Assembly: GCA_024640345.1 (NCBI GenBank)
Contig: JAHEFD010000017.1
Span: 1-40,774 of the forward strand
DNA length: 40,774 nt
Origin: Woeseiaceae bacterium
GTDB lineage: Bacteria > Pseudomonadota > Gammaproteobacteria > Steroidobacterales > Woeseiaceae
Direction: 5' to 3'
Of this stretch, positions 7,988-17,873 are shown in pieces; position 1 is the stretch's first letter, and each line of letters starts with the position of its first letter. The notes below the pieces were generated by a model. It saw nothing but the letters and a program-made list of their open reading frames with translations, ran no database searches and had not been told where the DNA came from. The position numbers were made by a program, and so were the translations under genes.

Positions 7988-9718
7988 GTGAAGATCATCA
8001 AAACACTCTACCTCCTGCTCTTGTCATTGTTCGTTCCTTTGTGGGCGTTCAATGCTGTGGCGGAAGTCACCTATACCGGGCTTACTCCTGTCCAGGAGGC
8101 GAACGCGCGTGCCGTCATGCCGCTCGCCTCGGCGGACTGTGGTTCGGCCATCTGGCGCGTGCGGCGGCTGTTTCGTGACGCCGATACTAACCTTCGGCGA
8201 TCATTGGAGGCGCTGGGCTACTACGACGCCGTAATTTCAAAGTCATTGTCCACAGAAGGCGAGTGCTGGATGGCGAGCTTCGATATCGAAGTCGGTTCGC
8301 CGGTCATACTTCGCAAGGTGAACGTCGAGATCGACGGTGAGGCTGCAAACGATAAGGATTTCCAGTCGCGAATCCAAGTTGGCCGCCCGGCACCCGGCGA
8401 TATTCTGAATCATGGACAATATGACCAGTTCAAGTCCACGCTGCTCGGCGCCGCGATCGGGGAGGGATACTTTGACGCCGACCTGACTCGCGGTGAGGTT
8501 ATTGTCGATCCAAAAGCCAAGGCGGCGGATATCGAGTTGAATATTGAGTCCGGACCGAGATATCGCTTTGGGGAGATAAAGTTCAGCCAGGGCATACTAA
8601 GGGATAACCTCCTGTTCGGTTTTGCGGACATACAAACCGGGAATGCTTACGATTCGACCGCGATTAATAAGTTGTACGAATCACTCAATGGCAGCACTTA
8701 TTTCAAGTCGGTGTCTATCAGCACTGAACCGCTCGACATCGAAAATAAGACAGTCCCGGTTACTGTCTCACTGACGCCCGGTGCTCGTCGCGTGTATTCA
8801 GTTGGCGGGGGATTTGCTACCGACACCGGTCCAAAAGCGCGACTTGGCTATGCGAATCGGAGGCGCAATGACAAAGGCCACCAATTCGAAAGCAAACTAA
8901 ATGCCTCACCGGTCGATTCTGAACTGACCGCTACATATCGATGGCCTATACGGGATCCCCGGAAAGAATGGTTCAGTGTTGGCGTCGGAGTACGACACGA
9001 GAAAACCGACACCAGCGAGAATGATACCTTCAAACTCGGTGTGCTTCGGTCACACATCATGACGTCCACCTGGTTGCAAACGAAATATCTTGACTACAGC
9101 TTCGAGAATTTCAAAGTGGGCGACCAGGACACCTCGAGCGAGCTCGTTATATTTGGCATCAACTGGGAGGCGACTAAAGGTCGTGAACTCAGTCGGACAC
9201 GGAATGGAAGCTACCGGAACTTCGATATTCGAGGCGCAAGTGACAGCCTCGGATCCGATACGAATTTTGCGCAACTCAGAGCAACCGCAAAGTGGATTCA
9301 TTCGATTAATGAAAAGACCCGCTTCCTTGTGCGCGGAACGCTGGGTCTGACGATGAAAGATGCGCTATCAGAATTACCTGCGTCTGTGCGCTTTTTCGCA
9401 GGTGGCGACCGGAGCATTCGTGGATATGACTACGAATCTCTTGGGCCTGTTGATGCATCCAATGTTGTGATTGGCGCCAGTCACCTGTTGACCGGCAGTG
9501 TGGAAGTTGATCGATTATTCAAATCTCAATGGGCTGTCGCTGCCTTTTTCGACAGCGGCAGTGCTTTTAACAATACAGATATCAAGTTCAGCAGTGGTGT
9601 TGGCCTGGGTATCCGGTGGTACTCGCCTGTCGGTCCGGTGAAACTCGATTTCGCACACCCACTCGACGATCCGAACGCTAACTTCCGATTACATATCAGT
9701 CTCGGGCCAGACCTGTAA
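7988..9718 (+). CDS. tamA: TamA, Omp85-family outer membrane translocation factor
   Basis: 576 residues with a signal peptide (cleavage near AVAEVTY, residue 25). The N-terminal half contains three POTRA-type domains (about 26-260). The C-terminal half is a 16-strand barrel ending in a C-terminal LGPDL. The Omp85 L6-loop signature is clear near residue 471 as GGDRSIRGYDYESLGP, containing the (V/I)RG(F/Y) lock motif. The length and the following tamB identify it as TamA rather than BamA. TamA works with TamB in outer-membrane biogenesis (autotransporter assembly and phospholipid traffic). The start codon is GTG. tamB begins immediately after the stop (TAA then ATG with no gap), a standard tamAB operon. 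Confidence 0.95.
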   Translation: MKIIKTLYLLLLSLFVPLWAFNAVAEVTYTGLTPVQEANARAVMPLASADCGSAIWRVRRLFRDADTNLRRSLEALGYYDAVISKSLSTEGECWMASFDIEVGSPVILRKVNVEIDGEAANDKDFQSRIQVGRPAPGDILNHGQYDQFKSTLLGAAIGEGYFDADLTRGEVIVDPKAKAADIELNIESGPRYRFGEIKFSQGILRDNLLFGFADIQTGNAYDSTAINKLYESLNGSTYFKSVSISTEPLDIENKTVPVTVSLTPGARRVYSVGGGFATDTGPKARLGYANRRRNDKGHQFESKLNASPVDSELTATYRWPIRDPRKEWFSVGVGVRHEKTDTSENDTFKLGVLRSHIMTSTWLQTKYLDYSFENFKVGDQDTSSELVIFGINWEATKGRELSRTRNGSYRNFDIRGASDSLGSDTNFAQLRATAKWIHSINEKTRFLVRGTLGLTMKDALSELPASVRFFAGGDRSIRGYDYESLGPVDASNVVIGASHLLTGSVEVDRLFKSQWAVAAFFDSGSAFNNTDIKFSSGVGLGIRWYSPVGPVKLDFAHPLDDPNANFRLHISLGPDL

Positions 9719-12700
9719 ATGAGTCGCTCGTCGAAATGGTTCCTGCGTGGCTTGGCCGCAGTCCTGGTGATTGTATTGCTGGCAATCGGGTCGATTGCAT
9801 TCATATTGAACACCGAAGTGGGAACGCGTTGGGCCATTGACAGGATTGATGCGACGATTCCAGGAACGATCAGGATTGAACAGTTCAGTGGAACGCTCTG
9901 GTCGGGCCTGCAGCTTCCGTCTGCCACCTATCGTAACTCCTCGATCGATATTCACGTTGTCGACGGAGAATTTCGTATTAATTGGTCGACGTTGCCATAC
10001 GGTCGATTAAGCCTGGATTTGCTCAACGCGAAATCGGTTTCTTATCAGGATCTCACTGATAAAGACTCCGCACCGACTGCTGCGCCTCAACCGTTCGAGC
10101 TGAGTTTCGATGGGGTTCCATTGTCCATCGCAGTTGCCAGCGCGGCGGTCGATAGCCTGTCACTGGCGATGGGCGCGGAACCTGTATTTGTCACGAACAT
10201 TCAGCTTAATGGCATTTTGCTGAGCGGTACCGAGCTCCGTGCGCGAACCGTTGGTGCAAGCGTGAATGACATCAATGTGACAGTTACCGATCTCGACACG
10301 ACGCTGGCGGGAGATATCCCACTACGCTTTGGCCTCCGATGGTCGCTAGCTGAAGGGGCCTGGTCGGGCAGTGGCGCCGTGAACGGCACTCTTGCTGCTC
10401 TCCAATTTGATCACGCGCTATCAGGGCCATATGCAGCGGCGGCAACCGGGACTCTCAGGTTGCTGCATCGTGTTGAGCCGGATGTCGATACGACTGTAAC
10501 GTGGTCAAGCTGGTCTTTTGGCGAATACATTCTGGAAAATGGAGAGGCGACAATTCGAGGTAACGCCGGTAATTACACTGGTGAGTTCGACGTAACACTG
10601 CTCATGCCGGAAATTGAGCCGACCCGCGTGACGGGAACGGCGGCCGGCAATACGGAGCAATTGACCGCGTTTGATGCCCATGCAGAGAATCCGTTAGGAA
10701 TTGCGGATCTGGCAGGTTCCCTCGGGTGGGTACCCACGTTTGCCGCCGAGGCCCAGGTTGGTGTTTCGGGATTCGATCCGTCCCCGTTTATCGAGGAGCT
10801 GACTGGCGATCTCAACGCCAATTTTCATCTGCGGATAAACGGTGGCGGCAGTTTTGACGTCGGGAACGCAGTTGTGACTGGCGTATTGAACGACGCTCCG
10901 ATAACGGCAGCAGGCAGTCTTGCCATAGCGGCCGACCAGGTTCGCTGTGGCGACTGTGTGCTGGAAGTCGGTTCGAATCGGGTTAGTGTCGATGGTTTTT
11001 ATGGTCGTGGCGACGATGTTTTGAGCTTTTCAATCGAAGCGCCTGAGCTTGGCGTTTTGTGGCCGGAGTTTTCCGGCAGCCTTGATGGTGGCGGAGAGCT
11101 CACGGGGGCAGCCACCAAACCGTTGTTTACCGGTGATTTGCACGGAGAAAATCTCAAGTTTCAACATTGGTCCGCGCAAGAGCTGCTTGTCATGAGTCGT
11201 GAGTCGACACTCGATGCTTTCGACTTGTCGGCGGCGGTAACCTCATTCTCGGTCGACGAATCGGATTTCGGATCGTTTACTGTATCCGGGAAAGGCGCGC
11301 CGGAATCAATGGACATCGTTCTGGCCTGGCAGTTTCGCGACCTGGACGTCAATGCCGAAGGGAGCATCGCACAACAAATTGATGGAATTGATGGTGTGCT
11401 GATCTCGGCAAGCATCACAGAGCCGAATACCGGACGCTGGTCGCTGGAGAACGGTGTCCAGTTCGAAATTTCCGGAAGCGATGTGTCGGTAAGTGAACAT
11501 GCCTGGCGAAGCGATCTGGGTGACCTTAAAGTCACTCGTTTTTCCAGCCAGGCAGACGACATTGAAGTCGTCGCCAGTCTCTCGCGGCTGCCACTCCAAT
11601 TTGCCAATTCCTTCCTGCCCGAAAACCTCAGGCTGAGCGGATCTGCGAATGCAAATATAGATGTTAAAAGGCAAAGCGGAGAGTGGTCAGGTACGTTTGA
11701 TTGGAAACAGGCGGATACGGTCCTGCGTGTCCTGGAGGCCAATGAGGAACTTACCGATGTGCTCATTCCGACCGGCGAACTCGATGTGGAACTGCTCAAC
11801 GGAGGGGCAAGGGTTTCGGCGGTAATGTCAGTCGAGCCGGGCGTAACAGCCGAGCTTGAAGCTACTCTGGCGGAGCTGAAATCGGACACATCGATCATTG
11901 CGGACCTGCGGCTGGAAGGGCAGGACTGGTACTGGGTGCCCGCTGTTTTTCCGACGATTGATAATTTCGAAGGCGTGATCAAGGCGACCGTTGGGGCGTC
12001 CGGCCCGTTGATGTCGCCGGAATTTAACGGCAGCCTGAACTGGAGCAACGGCAGCCTGGCCGTTCCGTCGTTGAATGTGCCCCTGACGGATATCAACCTT
12101 ACTGTAGCCGGTACCTCGGCTGGTGCCGCCACGGTGTCGGGAACCGCGAATGCCGGTGACGGCAACCTGAGCGTCAACGGGCGCGTTGAGAATCTCATGC
12201 GGGCAACCCGTTCAGTCAACATGAGAGTACATGGCTCCTCTGCCGAACTCATAAATTGGCCGGAATATCACCTGTGGGCGTCACCCGATCTCGTCGTTGT
12301 CGGTACGCGGGACGGCTGGGTAATAAGTGGCAGTTTCGAAGTACCGCGGGCAGAAATCAATGTATCCGAGCTTTCGGACGACGCAGTCATGCCTTCTCCC
12401 GATGTCGTAGTGATTGGACGCGACGAGTCCCCATCCGGGGAGCCAACAAAGATAGATGGCGTCGCAAAGCTCACGTTCGGAGACCGCGTTCATGTGAACG
12501 CTTTTGGCCTCGATACGAAATTGCTCGGCAACCTCCAGGTAAGGATGTACAAAGACCGCCCGATCAGTGCGGAGGGAAAAGTGTCGCTTGTAGAGGGTGT
12601 CTTTTCGGCTTACGGCCAGAAGTTGACGATCGAGGAAGGCACACTGACGTTCACCGGGCCTTTGGATAACCCGATAGTTGATGTAAAAGCAGTCAGAGTC

Positions 12701-13162
12701 ATTGAGTCTTTTGATGCACAGGTGAAAGCGGGCATTCATTTGCAGGGAAGGGCACAGCAGATAAGTTCGACGGTCTACGCCGAACCGGCAATGGCGGAGG
12801 CGGACGCGATTTCTTACCTGATCGTCGGCAGGCCTTTGAGCCAGGCAACGCAATCGGAGGGTAATGAGTTGTCCAGTGCCGCATTGGCGCTTGGGGTCGG
12901 GCAGGCTGGGCGGGTAACGGAGCAAATCGGTCAGGCACTGGGCCTGGATCAGTTGACGGTTGCTGGCGACGGTGGTGATGCGACTGCGCTGGTCGCGGGT
13001 AAGCAACTGAATTCCCGCCTTCATGCAAGATATGCTTATGGCGTTTTTAGCCGCCTTGGAACTTTGTTGATTCGCTACAGGCTATCAAAAAGACTGACAT
13101 TGGAGGCCGGAGCCGGTGAGGCGCAATCGATTGATCTTTTGTACCTCGTCGAGAAGGAGTAG
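9719..13162 (+). CDS. tamB: TamB, envelope-spanning translocation/assembly protein
   Basis: 1147 residues, slightly shorter than Escherichia coli TamB (1259). There is an N-terminal inner-membrane anchor (about 12-32), then a very long repetitive beta-strand region typical of AsmA-like bridge proteins. The conserved C-terminal DUF490/TamB domain (last about 330 residues) contains DRVHVNAFGLDTKLLGNL, ISAEGKVSLVEGVFSAYGQ, LTIEEGTLTFTGPLDNP, and an end with AISYLIVGRPLSQ and RYAYGVFSRLGTLLIRYRLSKRLTLEAGAG. These are diagnostic. It forms a hydrophobic groove from inner membrane to TamA. The only cysteines I noticed are the pair in VRCGDCVLEVG near residue 405, which could be a disulfide. Start and operon placement follow directly from the tamA stop. 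Confidence 0.95.
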   Translation: MSRSSKWFLRGLAAVLVIVLLAIGSIAFILNTEVGTRWAIDRIDATIPGTIRIEQFSGTLWSGLQLPSATYRNSSIDIHVVDGEFRINWSTLPYGRLSLDLLNAKSVSYQDLTDKDSAPTAAPQPFELSFDGVPLSIAVASAAVDSLSLAMGAEPVFVTNIQLNGILLSGTELRARTVGASVNDINVTVTDLDTTLAGDIPLRFGLRWSLAEGAWSGSGAVNGTLAALQFDHALSGPYAAAATGTLRLLHRVEPDVDTTVTWSSWSFGEYILENGEATIRGNAGNYTGEFDVTLLMPEIEPTRVTGTAAGNTEQLTAFDAHAENPLGIADLAGSLGWVPTFAAEAQVGVSGFDPSPFIEELTGDLNANFHLRINGGGSFDVGNAVVTGVLNDAPITAAGSLAIAADQVRCGDCVLEVGSNRVSVDGFYGRGDDVLSFSIEAPELGVLWPEFSGSLDGGGELTGAATKPLFTGDLHGENLKFQHWSAQELLVMSRESTLDAFDLSAAVTSFSVDESDFGSFTVSGKGAPESMDIVLAWQFRDLDVNAEGSIAQQIDGIDGVLISASITEPNTGRWSLENGVQFEISGSDVSVSEHAWRSDLGDLKVTRFSSQADDIEVVASLSRLPLQFANSFLPENLRLSGSANANIDVKRQSGEWSGTFDWKQADTVLRVLEANEELTDVLIPTGELDVELLNGGARVSAVMSVEPGVTAELEATLAELKSDTSIIADLRLEGQDWYWVPAVFPTIDNFEGVIKATVGASGPLMSPEFNGSLNWSNGSLAVPSLNVPLTDINLTVAGTSAGAATVSGTANAGDGNLSVNGRVENLMRATRSVNMRVHGSSAELINWPEYHLWASPDLVVVGTRDGWVISGSFEVPRAEINVSELSDDAVMPSPDVVVIGRDESPSGEPTKIDGVAKLTFGDRVHVNAFGLDTKLLGNLQVRMYKDRPISAEGKVSLVEGVFSAYGQKLTIEEGTLTFTGPLDNPIVDVKAVRVIESFDAQVKAGIHLQGRAQQISSTVYAEPAMAEADAISYLIVGRPLSQATQSEGNELSSAALALGVGQAGRVTEQIGQALGLDQLTVAGDGGDATALVAGKQLNSRLHARYAYGVFSRLGTLLIRYRLSKRLTLEAGAGEAQSIDLLYLVEKE

Positions 13163-13266
13163 CAGCCCTGCCGGTCTCTTCGCCGGGTTGCTGACCGCGA
13201 TGATTGCTAAAATAGTTGCAGATGCCGCGCATTTTTCAGCCATACTAGTGGCACCAACAAAGGTTT

Positions 13267-13285
13267 TCCGTGATTGCAACACGGA
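13267..13285. other. Small inverted repeat upstream of the rimB-like gene
   Basis: TCCGTG (13267-13272) and CACGGA (13280-13285) form a perfect 6-bp inverted repeat with a 7-base loop, in the 184-base gap between tamB and the RimB-like gene. There is no T run after it, so it is not a typical terminator. It may be a leader hairpin or a protein site. Otherwise the gap shows no recognisable gene or clear promoter hexamers. Confidence 0.3.
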
Positions 13286-13346
13286 TCTGGCAAGTCAGTG
13301 GCATAACTAATGATGTTTCAAGATTCTACAGCCTGCAGGTGCAACC

Positions 13347-13826
13347 TTGTCCGATCGGAATGATGGACGGTTGATTATTGGCTGGCGCGAGTGGGTCGGA
13401 TTGCCCGACCTGGGGATCGGAGAGATCAAGGCCAAAATTGATACCGGTGCCAGAACGTCGGCGCTGCATGCTTTCGAAGTGCGGCCATTTACCGAAAACG
13501 GCGTCGCGCGTGTCGAGTTCAAAATGCATCCCAGGCAAAACGACAATGATTTCGTTGTTGTCTGTCAGGCCAACGTCATTGACGAGCGAGTAGTTACCGA
13601 TTCCGGCGGGCACAAAGGACTGCGCCAGGTTATCGAAACCTCGGTTTCTATGGGGCCCTATGTCTGGCCAATTGAGGCAACGCTGACTGCGCGCGACGAC
13701 ATGTTGTTCCGCATGCTTATTGGTCGGACGGCAATCAGGGGTCGCGCACAAGTGGACCCCGCGCGCTCCTATCTTGTCGGCAAGAGACCGACCCAAACAG
13801 AATCGATCCTGGATAACGATGATTAG
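13347..13826 (+). CDS. rimB: Retropepsin-like protease, RimB-type (PF05618 family)
   Basis: 159 residues. The family signature KIDTGARTSALHA is present, with the aspartic-protease-type catalytic Asp at D32 in DTGA and a conserved His at 41. Later conserved strands are TDSGGHKGLRQVIET and RMLIGRTAIRGRAQVDP. The family is often annotated as ATP-dependent zinc protease, but the fold is retropepsin-like. In the Pseudomonas rimABK operon the homologue RimB is reported to trim glutamates added by RimK. No ATG is available; the TTG at 13347 is preceded by AGGT six bases upstream and fits the family start. It overlaps the next gene by 8 bases, so it heads a coupled three-gene unit. Confidence 0.85.
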   Translation: MSDRNDGRLIIGWREWVGLPDLGIGEIKAKIDTGARTSALHAFEVRPFTENGVARVEFKMHPRQNDNDFVVVCQANVIDERVVTDSGGHKGLRQVIETSVSMGPYVWPIEATLTARDDMLFRMLIGRTAIRGRAQVDPARSYLVGKRPTQTESILDNDD

Positions 13827-14892
13827 AAATAAATCCATAGTCGTAGACGAAACTGAAATAAAGCCGGGTACGAGTGCCACTGTCAATCTGCCCGTTGCCG
13901 ACCTGTATACCGCGACATCCCTGTATATGCCTTTGCGCGTTGTCTGCGGTCGAAAGGCCGGACCGGTTCTGTTCGTCTCGGCTGCCGTCCATGGCGACGA
14001 GCTGAATGGCGTTGAAGTAATTCGCAGACTGCTGAGAAGGAAGATACTGAATTCAATTCGGGGGACTTTGCTTGCGGTACCGATTGTCAATGTTCACGGT
14101 TTTCTGAATCAGTCACGATATCTGCCTGACCGCCGGGATCTGAATCGCTCGTTTCCTGGCAGTTCGAAAGGGTCGATTGCTTCGCGCCTTGCCCATACGT
14201 TTTTTGAGGAGGTCGTCGCGAAATCAGATTACGGCATAGATCTTCATACTGGTGCGATTGACAGGTCCAATTTACCGCAGATTCGGGGCAACATGGACGA
14301 CGAGGAAACTCTCGCTATTGCCAAGGCGTTTGGTGCGCCGGTAGTGATCAATTCCAATATTCGCGACGGTTCTCTGCGGGCTTGTGCTGTTGAGAAAGGT
14401 ATACCCATGTTGATTTACGAAGCGGGTGAGGCTTTGCGCTTCGATGAAGTCAGCATTCGTGCAGGAATAAGAGGCGTGCTAAATGTCATGCGGCATATCG
14501 GAATGCTTCCCGCAACGAAGACATCAAATTCAACCGAGCCATTGCTGGCACGCAATACGAAGTGGGTACGGTCGCCGACCAGTGGTATAGTATCGGGTAA
14601 GGCCCAGCTGGGAAGCAGCGTGATCAAAGGTCAGCGACTTGCGACCGTTAGCGATCCGCTCGGGACAGCCGAACATACGGCTATCGCCCCATTTGACGGC
14701 ATTATCATCGGTCGGAGCAATTTGCCACTCGCATACGAGGGCGAAGCACTCTTCAACGTGGCGGCTTTCAAAAGTGTGACTCAGGCAGAAAATGTCGTTG
14801 AGGAATTCGCGGCTGAGCACGATTATGAGACCGATGATAGCAATCGCGCGCCCTGGCGCTCAGCGGATTTACCATATAAGGCAGATACATGA
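13819..14892 (+). CDS. ASTE/ASPA-type (M14-like) deacylase or carboxypeptidase
   Basis: 357 residues of the succinylglutamate desuccinylase/aspartoacylase superfamily. All zinc and catalytic positions are seen: H58 and E61 in [11 protein letters not shown]143 in GIDLHTG, the substrate-binding N109-R110 in DLNRSFPG, and catalytic E201 in LIYEAGE. A C-terminal beta-barrel domain (about 245-320) resembles the lipoyl/barrel-sandwich extension common in this subfamily. The ATG at 13819 is preceded by GGA five bases upstream and overlaps the end of the RimB-like gene; its own stop overlaps the rimK start as ATGA. The enzyme probably removes an acyl or amino-acid group from an amide. Its position between a RimK ligase and a RimB-like protease suggests it acts on RimK products, an inference. 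A role in arginine catabolism (AstE) is unlikely because no ast genes are present. Confidence 0.85.
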   Translation: MIRNKSIVVDETEIKPGTSATVNLPVADLYTATSLYMPLRVVCGRKAGPVLFVSAAVHGDELNGVEVIRRLLRRKILNSIRGTLLAVPIVNVHGFLNQSRYLPDRRDLNRSFPGSSKGSIASRLAHTFFEEVVAKSDYGIDLHTGAIDRSNLPQIRGNMDDEETLAIAKAFGAPVVINSNIRDGSLRACAVEKGIPMLIYEAGEALRFDEVSIRAGIRGVLNVMRHIGMLPATKTSNSTEPLLARNTKWVRSPTSGIVSGKAQLGSSVIKGQRLATVSDPLGTAEHTAIAPFDGIIIGRSNLPLAYEGEALFNVAAFKSVTQAENVVEEFAAEHDYETDDSNRAPWRSADLPYKADT

Positions 14893-15794
14893 AAATAGCA
14901 GTACTTTCGACAAACAAAAATCTTTATTCGACGAAACGCCTGATTGAAGCGGGAAGAAAACGCGATCATGAAATGGTGGTGATAAACCACAAGCGTTGCT
15001 ACATGAATATTACCAGTCACAACCCCGGCATCCATTTTGCGGGACGGCCAATCGAAGGAGTGGATGCCGTCATTCCCCGAATCGGTGCATCGGTTTCGTT
15101 TTATGGAACAGCTGTTGTACGGCAGTTCGAGATGATGGGTGTCTATTCCGTTAACGAATCAGTGGCCATCACGAGATCGCGAGACAAATTGCGCGCGTCA
15201 CAGTTATTGTCGCGAAAGGGTATCGGGCTGCCGATCACCGGTTTTGCGAATTCGCCGGATGACACCGATGACTTGCTCGATTTCGTCGGCGGCGCTCCGG
15301 TCGTTATCAAGCTGCTGGAAGGTACACAGGGTGTTGGCGTTGTTCTCGCCGAAACGAAAAAAGCAGCGGAGAGTGTTATCGAGGCGTTTCGTGGCCTTGG
15401 CGCCAACTTCATGGTTCAGGAGTTTATCAAGGAAGCCGGCGGAGCTGACATTCGATGTTTTGTCATTGGTGACAAAGTGGTTGCGTCGATGAAACGACAG
15501 GGCAAGGAGGGTGAGTTTCGTTCCAACCTCCATAGAGGCGGATCGGCGACGCTGATCAAGATTACACCGGAGGAACGGTCGACGGCTGTGCGTTCGGCAC
15601 GGGTTATGGGTCTCAACGTCGCAGGCGTGGATTTGCTGCGCTCCAATCACGGCCCCGTCGTGATGGAAGTCAATTCTTCACCCGGTTTGGAGGGTATTGA
15701 AAAGGCAACGGAAAAAGACGTCGCAAGCATGGTCATCGAGTTCATCGAAAAGAATGCAAAACAGGGCAAGACGCGCACCAGGGGCCAGGGTTAG
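14889..15794 (+). CDS. rimK: RimK, ATP-grasp alpha-L-glutamate ligase
   Basis: 301 residues, matching Escherichia coli RimK (300). It starts MKIAVLSTN and has the RimK N-terminal domain ([19 protein letters not shown]), followed by the ATP-grasp fold. Visible ATP-grasp motifs are [46 protein letters not shown] and the metal-binding [17 protein letters not shown] near residue 255-270. RimK adds glutamates to the C terminus of ribosomal protein S6 and can make poly-alpha-glutamate. It is translationally coupled (ATGA overlap) to the M14-like gene, and the whole set lies downstream of tamAB. The C-terminal tail ends in a basic TRTRGQG. Confidence 0.95.
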   Translation: MKIAVLSTNKNLYSTKRLIEAGRKRDHEMVVINHKRCYMNITSHNPGIHFAGRPIEGVDAVIPRIGASVSFYGTAVVRQFEMMGVYSVNESVAITRSRDKLRASQLLSRKGIGLPITGFANSPDDTDDLLDFVGGAPVVIKLLEGTQGVGVVLAETKKAAESVIEAFRGLGANFMVQEFIKEAGGADIRCFVIGDKVVASMKRQGKEGEFRSNLHRGGSATLIKITPEERSTAVRSARVMGLNVAGVDLLRSNHGPVVMEVNSSPGLEGIEKATEKDVASMVIEFIEKNAKQGKTRTRGQG

Positions 15795-15822
15795 CGATAA
15801 CAAGCGCGATTTTGGTCGGGCA

Positions 15823-17658
15823 TTACAAATTTTCACTCCTTCGTCGGACCATGGCATAAAGGTCCGCCCGGATAGCGCTTACTGCAGCATTGAAATCGTG
15901 GTCGTTTCGTACCCGATTAAAAAGCGCTGACTCGAGCACCCGAAATTCTATTCCCGCAGGAGATACCGCAAAGGATCGCATCAGCCATTGCTGGGCATTT
16001 TCCGCATCGCCAATAAACGCGTAATAAGTGGCAAGCTCTTCGAAGGTGATCACCTCGGTATAACCTGGCTCACTGATCCTCTCTGCATCGATATTATTGA
16101 GAACGCCGGCGATGATTTTCTCTGCATCCGCTGAACGCCCACTTGCATCAAGACAGGTCGCACGCAGGACCCTGTAGGCACTGAGGAGCAGGTTGCTGCA
16201 AGATTCGGGATCGCCATTCAGTATTTGTGATCGTGCTTCGATTGCATGACCCCGGATGAGCCGCGGTTCCTGTGCGGTGGCGATACGAGCAGCAGAAATG
16301 GCTTCATTGTAGCGTTCAAGTTGAAACGCCACGTTTGCCAGCGCAATCTGGCGGGCCGGTGCCAGGGGGTCGAGATCGACGGCGCGCCTAGCTTCGGCGA
16401 ACGCTTCCTCGGTGTTGCCGAGTTGTGCTTGCGCGAGAGAGCGCCAGCTCGGGTTGCTGGCAGAATTCGGGGCTAGTTGTTCGGCTCGATCGAAATCGGC
16501 GGCAATTGAGATCGGCGAGTGTCCGATTTGAATACCGATCAGGCCGCGTGCGGCATATCCTGCGGCCAAGTTGGGATCGAGCGCGATAGCTTTATCTGCC
16601 ATCGACATCGCCCGGGCCGCGATTGTGTAGCCGTCAACATCAATGTCGTATCGGTAAGAGAGTGCCAGTGCGTACGTCGAAGCAAGATCCGCATAAGCCG
16701 GCGCATACTCAGGATCGAGTTCCAGCGATGCCTCGAAATAGTGAACGGCGTTATTGATGCCCTCCGTCGTTCGTTGGCCCATCCAGCGTTTGCCCTCCAG
16801 GTAGGCTTTCTGGCCAGGCCCCAGGTCGAGGTGGGTGCTCATCGTCGGCATGGTCAACCCGGGGATCATATCCACAATCTTCGTAGTAACGAAATCGGCG
16901 ATGGCCTGTTGAACCTGGATTTTGTCCGAGAGTGGACCACCCAGGTTTTCAGCCCATAAGTGGGCATCGGTTTCTGCGTTTATGTGCTGTAACGCGACCA
17001 GGATCTGGCCACCGTCAATCTGCAGTGACCCTTCGATGACATGACGCACTCCCAGGGCATTGGCAATTTGTGGTGTTGTCAATCGTTGTGCGGCAGCAGC
17101 CTGTACCGAATGGCGTGAAATGACTTTGAGCGGTGGAATTTTCGCAAGGTGCGTGATTATTTCCTCGGTGATGCCGATCCCAATGTAATCGTAACTTTCG
17201 TCGCCGGTCAGGTTGTCGAGCGGCAGTACCGCGACAGAATCGATATATTGCGGGTGTGGGTCATGGCTGGAGTTCGGCGTATCCGGGCGGAATTCATACC
17301 AGGTGACGACAGCGATAACCATTATCGCGGATATGCTTATGACGCGGACTGGCGACCAGCCGGATTGTTTCGAGTGCGGCCCATCGTCAGGCGGGTTTCC
17401 GGAATTCGCTTCTTCAACCGACGAATCAGGAACGATGTCGTAAGACCATGCAAAAACGATTGCGATCGGGAACCCGAGAAAGATTGCAACAATGACAAAT
17501 GCGACGAACTGTGGAGGCAAGTGAATCGCGCTAACAATAATGTCTGCGGCCTCGATAACCGCGAAGCCGACCAGGCCATAGGTGACAGCGACACGAACGA
17601 CCTTGCGCCTGCTAAGCTCCGCAAAGAGTCTTCCAATCCGAAACCTTGGGTCCGTCAA
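15823..17658 (-). CDS. Membrane FlgO/TolB-N-like domain protein with TPR repeats
   Basis: 611 residues. The N terminus reads LFAELSRRKVVRVAVTYGLVG, then two hydrophobic helices (about 22-42 and 47-70) and a third near 104-121. That membrane module is shared by many proteins that carry an adenylate cyclase or wHTH domain in front, but here no such domain is present. A FlgO-type domain follows (about 140-250: SVAVLPLDNLTGDESYDYIGIGITEEIITHLAK...VISRHSV...ANALGVRHVIEGSLQ). About seven to nine TPR-like helical repeats fill residues 270-590. The start is a TTG at 17658 with AAGGAG six bases upstream, a strong ribosome site that decides it. It probably acts as an inner-membrane scaffold or sensor with a periplasmic repeat domain; the ligand is unknown. 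Confidence 0.8.
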   Translation of the reverse strand: MTDPRFRIGRLFAELSRRKVVRVAVTYGLVGFAVIEAADIIVSAIHLPPQFVAFVIVAIFLGFPIAIVFAWSYDIVPDSSVEEANSGNPPDDGPHSKQSGWSPVRVISISAIMVIAVVTWYEFRPDTPNSSHDPHPQYIDSVAVLPLDNLTGDESYDYIGIGITEEIITHLAKIPPLKVISRHSVQAAAAQRLTTPQIANALGVRHVIEGSLQIDGGQILVALQHINAETDAHLWAENLGGPLSDKIQVQQAIADFVTTKIVDMIPGLTMPTMSTHLDLGPGQKAYLEGKRWMGQRTTEGINNAVHYFEASLELDPEYAPAYADLASTYALALSYRYDIDVDGYTIAARAMSMADKAIALDPNLAAGYAARGLIGIQIGHSPISIAADFDRAEQLAPNSASNPSWRSLAQAQLGNTEEAFAEARRAVDLDPLAPARQIALANVAFQLERYNEAISAARIATAQEPRLIRGHAIEARSQILNGDPESCSNLLLSAYRVLRATCLDASGRSADAEKIIAGVLNNIDAERISEPGYTEVITFEELATYYAFIGDAENAQQWLMRSFAVSPAGIEFRVLESALFNRVRNDHDFNAAVSAIRADLYAMVRRRSENL

Positions 17659-17873
17659 GAGCCGCTCCTTAGCATTGTGGTTTTATAAGAAAGGGGGCTT
17701 CTCGTATTCTAGCATCGTTCTGCTGCCGGTCGCGCAGTGCCTCTCGGCAGATCAGTCGAAAACACTTGAGTGCGGATTGGAGTTCACTGGCTACACCCGC
17801 CGGTGCTGGACGTAAGGGCTGCGCCTGCCTATGCTTGAAAACCCAATCACCTCGGCTTTACATCGGAGCTCGC

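Noticed and set aside
11161..12252. Long minus-strand open frame inside tamB
   Set aside because: Serine- and arginine-rich antisense shadow of tamB with no domain or signal peptide; the plus-strand gene is unequivocal.
12281..13024. Second minus-strand open frame inside tamB
   Set aside because: Lies wholly opposite the conserved TamB C-terminal domain; composition is shadow-like.
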